NCBI GenBank assembly: GCA_964512045.1
Contig: CAZEJK010000151.1
Location: 1 to 12,091, forward strand
Source of the DNA: CAZEJK01 sp964512045
GTDB taxonomy: Bacteria > Acidobacteriota > Thermoanaerobaculia > Thermoanaerobaculales > Sulfomarinibacteraceae
Length of the DNA: 12,091 nucleotides
Reading direction: 5' to 3'
How positions within the stretch are numbered: the first letter of the stretch is position 1; each line of letters starts with the position of its first letter. Shown here one piece after another: positions 1-6,700 of the stretch. The notes beneath the pieces are model-generated. The model was not told the origin of the DNA, did not search any database, and was given only the letters and a program-made list of their open reading frames with translations. Position numbers and translations under genes: made by a program.

Positions 1-14
1 CCTGGCCCCGACAG

Positions 15-147
15 CCGGATCCCGGTCGTCCGGCCCCCGGCGATCATGCTTCGAGTTTTCGAAGATACGGCTCCGTGAGCTGCTGAAGGTCGAGGATCTC
101 CAAGAGAGCGAGGCAGTATCGCCGGGGACCGGAGAGCCGGGATCCGG
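15..147. repeat. Long imperfect inverted repeat, 30-nt arms around an ~73-nt centre
   Basis: The left arm (15-44) and the reverse complement of the right arm (118-147) agree at 26 of 30 positions. This includes a perfect 11-bp outer block (CCGGATCCCGG against CCGGGATCCGG) and a perfect 10-bp inner block (CCCCGGCGAT against ATCGCCGGGG). Complementarity resumes further in at 47-53 against 109-115 with one G-U pair. The centre contains a second perfect hairpin at 49-64 (CTTCGA, loop GTTT, TCGAAG), which competes with the inner part of the long stem. The structure could be a folded RNA, a small inverted-repeat element, or a paired binding site. I see no target-site duplication next to the arms, which argues against a recent MITE. 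Confidence 0.6.
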
Positions 148-267
148 ATTGCGAGGCCATAACCGGTGGTCTGGACGGATGATGGTGGGCTCGGAGCGCG
201 GCAGGGTCGGAGCACGTGGTGGGAATTTGAGGCGCTCACGGTGTGTCGTTGCCGGCAAGCAGAGTTT

Positions 268-320
268 GCTCGATCTTGACATCGAGCGCCTTGACCGACC
301 GATCGGTATGCCCTTAGGTT
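268..320 (+). promoter_or_regulatory. Candidate promoter/operator with two palindromes
   Basis: A perfect 7-bp inverted repeat, GCTCGAT-cttgac-ATCGAGC (268-287), encloses a consensus TTGACA (276-281). A second TTGACC lies at 291-296, followed 18 bp later by the poor -10 candidate TAGGTT (315-320). A perfect 10-bp palindrome ACCGATCGGT occupies 298-307, between the possible -35 and -10. Palindromes placed over promoter boxes are typical of repressor sites. The -10 match is weak, so the exact promoter is uncertain. It would serve the CheB-CheR-PAS gene, whose start is 66 bp downstream. Confidence 0.3.
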
Positions 321-371
321 AGTACCACGGTGTGGCTCAACTCTGAGATCGAGCTGCACTGCAGTGCGTCA

Positions 372-379
372 GGGTGGAG
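372..379 (+). promoter_or_regulatory. Ribosome binding site that decides the start of the CheB-CheR gene
   Basis: GGGTGGAG at 372-379 sits 7 nt before ATG 387 and only 1 nt before ATG 381. The upstream in-frame GTG at 330 has no comparable purine-rich sequence in front of it. This favours 387 as the start, giving a protein beginning MELRDEESS. A start at 330 or 381 would add 19 or 2 residues and would not touch the CheB domain. Confidence 0.55.
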
Positions 380-386
380 AATGGCA

Positions 387-3300
387 ATGGAGCTGCGGGA
401 CGAAGAGAGCTCGAAGCAGTCGGGTACTGCCCCACGATACGTGGTCGGGATCGGTGCGTCTGCGGGAGGTCTCGAGGCGCTGACGTCGTTCTTCGAGGCG
501 ATGCCCGTCGACTCGGGCCTGGCGTTCGTGGTGATCCAGCACCTTTCGCCCGACTACAAGAGCCTGATGGTGGAGCTGCTGTCCAAGCACACCGAGATGC
601 GAGTGGTCCGCGCCGAGGACGGCTTGCTGGTGGAGTCGGATACCATCTACCTGCTACCCCCGAAGCGAAATCTGTCGATGCGTGACGGTTGCCTCGTGTT
701 GCACGAGCAGCTGGGGCGCCAGCAAGGGATCAACCTGCCGATCGATATCTTCTTCCGCTCGCTGTCCGAGGACATCGGGGAGCGGGCCGTCGCCATCATC
801 CTCTCGGGGACCGGGAGCGACGGGATGCGTGGTGTGCGATCGATCAAGGAGATGGGAGGTACGGTCCTCGTTCAGGACGAGGCCTCGGCAAAGTTCGACG
901 GCATGCCGCGAAGTGCAATCTCCACCGGTCTCGTGGACATCGTGGCCCCGCCGGGCCAGATGCCGGATCGGCTGCTGACGTATCTGGACGAACCCCGCTA
1001 CGGTGAGGCCAGCGCGCGGGAGGAGTCGGGTTGCGCCGACTCGTTGGCGCGCGTGTTCGAGGTGCTCCGACAGGCAACCGGCCTGGACTTCACCCATTAC
1101 AAGCCGAGCACCGTCAACCGTCGCCTCGACCGGCGGATGCGGATCAACCACGCCGAGAGTATCGACGAGTATGTGCGCCTGCTGAAGAGCTCCCCGCGGG
1201 AGACAACGGCGCTCTATAGGGAGCTGCTGATCGGCGTGACCAACTTCTTCCGCGACGACGAGGCGTTCTCTGTGCTGGCCAGGACGGTGATCCCGGACCT
1301 GATCGAGGCGGCCGGGCCGGACGGACCGATCCGGGCGTGGGTTGTCGGATGCTCGACGGGGGAGGAGGCGTACTCCCTCGCGATGCTCTTCGCGGAGCAT
1401 CTGGAACGTACGCAGACGTCGAGGGATGTCAAGATCTTCGCGACGGATGTGGACCGCGACGCGGTCGAGTATGCCGGGGTGGGAGTGTACCCGGAGAGCA
1501 TCGCTGCCGACCTGCCGCCCGAACGGCTGCGACGGTTCTTCATCCGACGAGGCGAGACGTACCATGTGGTGCGGCAGGTTCGCGAGATGGTCGTGTTCGC
1601 GCCGCACAACATCGTTCGCGACCCGCCGTTCACGCGGATCGATCTCGTCAGCTGCCGCAACCTGCTGATCTACTTCCAGCAGGCGCTGCAGACGAAGGTC
1701 TTGGGCCTCATGTCGTACGCCTTGCGGCCGGGCGGAGTGCTCTTCCTGGGGTCGAGCGAGACCGTCGGCGAGATGGGCACACAGTTCGACGTGCTGGACG
1801 CGAAGTGGAGGCTGTACCGCAACCGTTCTTCAGGGCCGCCGGCGGTGCTGGAGGTGGGAGGCGAGCGCACGGATGCCCGGAGCCACCAGGTGCTGCGGTC
1901 GCGGTTGGCCGCCGGCATGCCGCTGCGCGCGGAGCACTCCGAGCATCTGGAGGCTCAGCTGCTCGATGTGCTTGCCGAACGGTACGTTCCCGCCGGGGTT
2001 GCTGTGGACGAGGAGCTGCGGCCGTTCCATGTGTTCGGAGATGTTTCCCGATACCTCACCATTCCCGCCGGCAAGGCGTCGTTCAATCTGGTCAAGCTGG
2101 CCCGCCAAGAGCTGTCCGTGATCCTGTCATCGGCGATCGCCACGGCGCGCAAGGACGACCGCGAGGTCGTGTACCGCGATGTGCGGCTGGCAGGCTCGGA
2201 CGCCGAGCCGATCACGGTGCGGGTTCGCCCCGTGGTCAGGCGGCACGGTCACGGTCAGATGCTGATTGTTCTTTTCGAGCCGGGGGAGGTGCTGTCGGGA
2301 GCAGTTGAGCGGGACGAGGAGACGACGACCGTCCATCTCAGCAGCGAGACCCGCCAGCGGATCGCGGATCTCGAGCGGGAGCTGCAGTTCACTCGGGAGA
2401 ATCTGCAGGCGACGATCGAGGAGCTGGAGACCTCCAACGAGGAGCTGCAGGCCACCAACGAGGAGCTCCTCGCATCCAACGAGGAGCTGCAGTCCACCAA
2501 CGAGGAGCTGCAGTCGGTCAACGAGGAGCTGTACACCGTCAACGCCGAGTACCAGACCAAGATCCAGGAGCTGGCAGAGCTGAACAACGACATGGACAAC
2601 CTGCTCACCAGCTCTGAGGTGGCGTCGATCTTTCTCGACCGGGAGCTCTGCATCCGCCGCTTCACCCCCGCTGCAGCGGGGGTTGTCCGGCTCATGGAGC
2701 ACGATGTCGGACGGCCGCTGGATCATCTGTCGATCGAGATCGAGCAGGTGGACCTCGTCGCGGAGGCACGGAGCGTTCTGGCAGGCGGCGGCCCGGCCGA
2801 ACGGGAGGGACAGCACCGCGATGGCCGGCGACTGCTGATCCGCTTGCTGCCGTACCGGACACGGACGGACGCAGTGGACGGCGCCGTGATCAGCTTCATC
2901 GATGTGACCCGCGTGCGCAGCACCATCCTCGAGCTGGAGCGACTGGCCACCCTGGTCCAGGGGTCGGCCGACGCGATCATCACCAAGGACCTTGATGGTG
3001 TCATCAGCAGCTGGAACCGGGGTGCGGAGCAGCTGTATGGGTTCTCCGCGGAGGAAGCCGTGGGCCGGTCGATCGGGATGCTCTTCGACAGCGACCGTCG
3101 CGACGAGCTTGACGCCTTGATGGCGCAGGTGCGCCGCGGCGAGGCCGTGGACGACCTCCTCACCCAGCGTCGCAGCCGCGAAGGTCGGATGGTGGATGTT
3201 CGCGTCTCGATCTCTCCGATCCACTCGGCCGACGGTACTGTCGTCGGCTCCACGGTCATCGCGCGCGAGACGCGTCAGCCCAGCGACTGGACCCGACGCA

Positions 3301-3725
3301 CCGAGCTCGACCTCCACCGGCTGATCCTCGACGTGAGCCCGGCCGGGCTGACCTTCGTGAACACGGAGGGCGAGATCGTGTACGCGAACCGGCGCGCGGA
3401 GGAGATCTTGGGGCTGGATCGCGACGAGATCACCAGCCGGCGCTACGACGATCCGAAGTGGCAGATCACCCGCGCTGATGGCAGCCCGGTGGCGGCCGAG
3501 GAGCTGCCGTTCGAACGCGCTGCCCGAGGCGAGGCGGTGCACCGCTTCGAGCATGCCATCCGCTGGCCGGATGGGACGTGCAAGCTGCTGTCGATCGACT
3601 CCGCGCCGTTGCACGACGCCACCGGAGCGCTGCGCGGCGTCGCCAACAAGATCGAGGAGCTGGGTGGTGCGTGCACCTGTGCGCCGGCAGAGGAAGCGAG
3701 CTGCGAGAGCGGGGGGGAGAGATGA
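387..3725 (+). CDS. CheB-CheR fusion with PAS domains (protein-glutamate methylesterase / methyltransferase)
   Basis: This is a 1112-aa soluble signalling protein with no membrane segment. Residues ~15-195 are a CheB methylesterase with its triad Ser25 (IGASAGG), His52 (IQHLSP) and Asp145 (SGTGSDG). There is no receiver domain in front of it. Residues ~213-475 are a CheR methyltransferase: the N-terminal helical part has KPSTVNRRLDRRM and NFFRD (Arg289). The SAM-binding part has GCSTGEE (321-327), Asp354 in ATDVD, and CRNLLIYF (423-430). A PAS-like region (~517-633) is followed by a long coiled coil of NEELQ heptads (~670-733). Three PAS domains follow (~736-846, 850-965 and 970-1093), then a short Cys-containing tail. 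CheB removes and CheR adds methyl groups on glutamates of chemoreceptors; the target here is unknown because no receptor gene is present. There is no HisKA or ATPase domain, so it depends on a partner, most likely the kinase encoded next door with ATGA overlap. Both enzymes look catalytically intact. Start 387 was chosen from the ribosome binding site. Confidence 0.96.
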   Translation: MELRDEESSKQSGTAPRYVVGIGASAGGLEALTSFFEAMPVDSGLAFVVIQHLSPDYKSLMVELLSKHTEMRVVRAEDGLLVESDTIYLLPPKRNLSMRDGCLVLHEQLGRQQGINLPIDIFFRSLSEDIGERAVAIILSGTGSDGMRGVRSIKEMGGTVLVQDEASAKFDGMPRSAISTGLVDIVAPPGQMPDRLLTYLDEPRYGEASAREESGCADSLARVFEVLRQATGLDFTHYKPSTVNRRLDRRMRINHAESIDEYVRLLKSSPRETTALYRELLIGVTNFFRDDEAFSVLARTVIPDLIEAAGPDGPIRAWVVGCSTGEEAYSLAMLFAEHLERTQTSRDVKIFATDVDRDAVEYAGVGVYPESIAADLPPERLRRFFIRRGETYHVVRQVREMVVFAPHNIVRDPPFTRIDLVSCRNLLIYFQQALQTKVLGLMSYALRPGGVLFLGSSETVGEMGTQFDVLDAKWRLYRNRSSGPPAVLEVGGERTDARSHQVLRSRLAAGMPLRAEHSEHLEAQLLDVLAERYVPAGVAVDEELRPFHVFGDVSRYLTIPAGKASFNLVKLARQELSVILSSAIATARKDDREVVYRDVRLAGSDAEPITVRVRPVVRRHGHGQMLIVLFEPGEVLSGAVERDEETTTVHLSSETRQRIADLERELQFTRENLQATIEELETSNEELQATNEELLASNEELQSTNEELQSVNEELYTVNAEYQTKIQELAELNNDMDNLLTSSEVASIFLDRELCIRRFTPAAAGVVRLMEHDVGRPLDHLSIEIEQVDLVAEARSVLAGGGPAEREGQHRDGRRLLIRLLPYRTRTDAVDGAVISFIDVTRVRSTILELERLATLVQGSADAIITKDLDGVISSWNRGAEQLYGFSAEEAVGRSIGMLFDSDRRDELDALMAQVRRGEAVDDLLTQRRSREGRMVDVRVSISPIHSADGTVVGSTVIARETRQPSDWTRRTELDLHRLILDVSPAGLTFVNTEGEIVYANRRAEEILGLDRDEITSRRYDDPKWQITRADGSPVAAEELPFERAARGEAVHRFEHAIRWPDGTCKLLSIDSAPLHDATGALRGVANKIEELGGACTCAPAEEASCESGGER
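2397..2585 (+). repeat. Nine in-register 21-bp units encoding a heptad coiled coil
   Basis: The DNA is a degenerate 21-bp tandem repeat inside the CheB-CheR-PAS gene. The core six units (2418-2543) each begin GAGGAG and end AAC. Units at 2439 and 2481 differ at a single base. The encoded heptads read ENLQATI, EELETSN, EELQATN, EELLASN, EELQSTN, EELQSVN, EELYTVN, AEYQTKI and QELAELN. In coiled-coil register the Leu/Tyr is at d and the Asn at a. Such signalling helices join sensor and effector modules and are characteristic of CheB-CheR-PAS fusions. Repeat expansion or contraction by recombination is possible at this locus. Confidence 0.9.
2664..2683. repeat. Perfect 20-bp G+C-rich palindrome inside the CheB-CheR-PAS gene
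   Basis: Arms ACCCCCGCTG and CAGCGGGGGT are exact reverse complements with no spacer. It encodes the Thr-Pro-Ala-Ala-Ala-Gly-Val stretch at the start of a PAS domain, just after the coiled coil. The function is unknown, and chance within biased coding sequence is possible. Confidence 0.85.
3711..3725 (+). promoter_or_regulatory. G7 tract, Shine-Dalgarno and ATGA stop-start overlap
   Basis: Seven G (3711-3717) followed by AGAG form a strong ribosome binding site for ATG 3722, whose ATGA contains the TGA stop of the upstream gene. This is classical translational coupling. The downstream frame is -1 relative to the upstream one and is open back to at least 3578. Slippage on the G7 tract would therefore bypass the stop and fuse the two proteins. 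The coupling is the safer reading. Confidence 0.85.
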
Positions 3726-6700
3726 GCGAGAACCGCTCGCTGCGAGAGCGTGCTGAGGCGTACCTGGACGCTCACGGGCTCTCGGAGGGCGCCATGCAGC
3801 CGTCCGACCCGCGTCAGCTTGTCCATGAGCTCCACGTCTATCAGGCCGAGCTGGAGGTACAGAACGAGGAGCTCCGGGCGGCGAAGACGGCTGCCGAGGT
3901 GAGCCGGGAGTACTACCAGCAGCTGTTCCAGTCGGCGCCGGTGGGCTACCTGGAGATCGACGACCGCGGCATCGTGGTGGAGGTCAACGACACGTTTCTC
4001 GGAATGGTCGGCGGAGCCGACCGTGCTGCGGTGCTTGGCCGGGCCGTGGCACTCCTGGTCGCCGACCCGGACCGCATGGCCATCGAGGAGTACCTGCAGT
4101 CGGTGCGGCGTCACGGAAGAAAGGCCGCGTGCGACGCGCGGCTGCAGCTCGAAGGCGGTGGATCGGTGTGGTGTCGCGTCGAGCTGGCGCCGTGGGGCCG
4201 GGAGGGGAAGCGGATCTTGAGCGCGTGGACGGATGTGTCCAGCGCACGTCGCGACCAGGATCGGATCGCTCGACTCAACTCCTTGCTGCACGCTGTACGC
4301 CAGATCCACCGGCTGCTCGTTCACGAGCCAGGGGTTCAGGAGCTGACCGAGAGTGTTGCGCACGCGTTGGCCTCGGTCGAGGGCTATTACGACGCCTGGG
4401 TTGGCGCCGTCGGGCTGGACGGCGAGCTCACTGCCTCCGGCTGCTCGGACAGAGGAAAGATGTCCGTCGACGAGGTGGCCTCTGGTCCGGCTCATGGTTG
4501 CCTCGAGGTGGCCAAGCGGTACGGTAGTCAGTGGGCGGAGGTTGCACGCAATGAGCGCTGCCCGAGCTGCCGGGCTCACTCGAGCCCTGACACGGTGGCA
4601 ATGGCAATCGGGATGGCCCATCAGGGACGGTTTCTTGGCGGCATGTGCGCCTCCATGCCGCGACGCTACGCTGACGATGCAGAGAGCCGTGCGGTCTTTG
4701 CCGAGCTGGCGGAGGATATGGGTGCAGCCCTCCACGCACGCCGGCTCGAGCAGCAACAGGCGGAGTCTCTGCAGCAGCTGGAAGTGGCGAACAGCTCGCT
4801 GCGGGTGCTCGAGGATATCGTCAGCAAGAGCCCGGCGATCGGTTTCCGCTGGCGTCTGGAGGACGGATGGCCGGTCGAGTACGTCTCGGCGAGCATTCAG
4901 GCGTTCGGATACGACCCGGATCAGCTCCTGAGCGGTGAAGTGCTCTTTGCGGATCTGGTGCATCCGGAAGATCTAGATCGCCTCCGCCACGAGGTCGGGG
5001 ACTACCTCGACCAGGGAAAGTGGGAGTTCTCTCAGGAGTACAGGATCGTCACTTCGGACGGCGAGGTGCGGTGGGTGGACGACCGGACCTGGGTACTGCG
5101 CAACGCGTCCGGGGCGCCGACCCACGCCCAGGGCGTTCTGATGGACATCTCCGATCGGAGACACGCCGAGCTCGCCCTGGCCGTCAGTGAGGAAAGGCTG
5201 CGGACGGTGTTCGCGACCATCCCGGATGCGGTGACCGTGACACGACTGGCGGACGGACAGTACCGCGACGTCAACAGCTCGTTCCTCAGCGTCACCCGCA
5301 GCGAGCGGTCGGAGGTCCTGGGCCGGACGACGGTGGAGCTCGGACAGTGGGTGGATCCGGAGGACCGCGACCGTCTCGTGCAGCTCGTGGCAGAGCGAGG
5401 TGAGGTGCACAACTTCGAGGCCCGGTTCCGGCTGCCGGCCGGCGAGCGTGTCGGCCTGGTGTCAGCTCGTCCGTTGGATCTCGACGGCGAGCCCCACCTG
5501 CTGGCTGTGACACGCGACATCACTGAGCTCGAAGAGGCTCGAACGCGGCTTGAGCGGGCTCAGCAGGTGGAGGAGCGGGTTGCGGAGCTTCTGCGGACCG
5601 TTCTTGCCGGGTCGAGCCTGGACGAGGCAGCCAACGAGATGCTGGCCGCGGCGTGCGAGCTGACAGCGAGTGAGTTCGGCTACGTTGGCTACCTCGATGA
5701 CGAGACGGGCTTCCTGGTCTGTCCGACCATGACCTGCGGGATCTGGGATCAGTGTCAGGTCTCGGGCAAGAGCCCGGTGTTCGAGAAGTTCGGCGGGATG
5801 TGGGGATGGGTGCTTGACCATCGTGAGCCCCTTCTGTGTAACGATCCAAAGGGCGAGCCTCGTTCGACGGGGACACCCGATGGGCATCTTCCGATCAGTC
5901 GCTTCCTGTCGGCTCCAGCGATGGTCGGTGAGCGGTTGGTCGGACAGATCGCACTCGCCAACCGTGAGCTCCCGTACACCGATGAGCACATGGTTCTCGT
6001 CAAGCGGCTGGCCGCGATCTGGGCCGTGGCCCTGGACCGGCTGAGTGCTGAAAGCTCTCTGGTCGAGAGCGAGCGTCGGTACCGCCAGCTGTTCGAGCGG
6101 ATGCGAGCCGGCGCCGCGGTCTGCGAGCTGGTCCGCGACGAGGACGGCGAGCCAGTGGACTACGTGCACCTGGAGATCAACAGCGCCTTCGAAGAGCTGA
6201 CCGGCCTGTCTCGCGAGAAGGTGATTGGCCGTCCGGTACGCCAGCTGCTCCCCGCGCTGGGACCTGATCTGCTCTCCGTGTTCGCGCGGGTGGTGGAGAC
6301 CGGTGAGGCCGGAGCCATCACCTTCTGGTCTGAGGATCTGGGCCGGTGGTATGAGGCGGTAGCGTACCGCCCTGTGCCGGGACGTTTTGCGGTGCTGTTC
6401 GAGGATGTCAGCTCGATCGTCGAAGCAGAGCACGAGCGCCAGCGGCTGGAGGCGCAGATGCTGCAGACTCAGAAGCTCGAGAGCCTGGGCGTGCTGGCGG
6501 GCGGGATCGCGCACGACTTCAACAATCTCCTGATGGGAGTGCTCGGCAACGCGGACCTCGCGCAGATGTGTCTTCCCGATGAGGGACCTGTGAACGAGAA
6601 GATCGAGCAGATCCGGACTGCGGCGCAGCGGGCCGCGGATCTGTGCCGGCAGATGCTCGCCTACTCCGGCAAGGGACGGTTCCTGGTGGAGCACGTCGAT

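Larger units (their letters stand above)
1..386. other. Upstream region without a recognisable gene
   Basis: I recognise no gene here. Frame 2 of the + strand is open from the left edge to a TAG at 320-322 (about 106 codons) and could be the 3' end of a gene cut by the window edge. However, its translation is rich in Arg, Gly and Ser with no motif I know, its third-position G+C looks lower than in the genes to the right, and an open frame of this length is not rare in high-G+C DNA. Minus-strand frames are also open to the left edge but read as non-protein-like Pro/Ser/Arg-rich sequence. What stands out is inverted-repeat structure: a long pair at 15-147, a perfect hairpin at 49-64 (arms CTTCGA/TCGAAG), and palindromes at 268-287 and 298-307. 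A regulatory or structured-RNA role is inference. Confidence 0.4.

Noticed and set aside
15..147. Insertion sequence or MITE interpretation as a firm call
   Set aside because: The inverted repeats are real, but there is no transposase, no target-site duplication visible at the arms, and copy number cannot be judged from one window.
1337..2308. 323-codon + strand frame within the CheB-CheR gene
   Set aside because: Out-of-frame shadow rich in Arg, Gly and Ala that overlaps the intact CheR domain.
2418..2543. CRISPR-like array
   Set aside because: The 21-bp units are directly contiguous with no spacers, are in frame and encode a coiled coil.
2127..3614. 495-codon minus-strand frame with Leu-Leu-Val-Gly repeats
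   Set aside because: Its repetitive LQLLVGG pattern is simply the reverse complement of the GAGGAGCTGCAG heptad repeat of the real gene.
3578..3721. 48-codon N-terminal extension of the hybrid kinase from ATG 3578
   Set aside because: ATG 3722 has a strong ribosome binding site and an ATGA overlap; the extension overlaps the upstream PAS codons and reads as Arg/Ala-rich out-of-frame sequence. It matters only if slippage occurs at the G7 tract.
3443..4963. 506-codon minus-strand frame across the gene junction
   Set aside because: Antisense shadow of the PAS regions; no motif, no ribosome binding site, low-complexity Arg/Leu/Pro composition.
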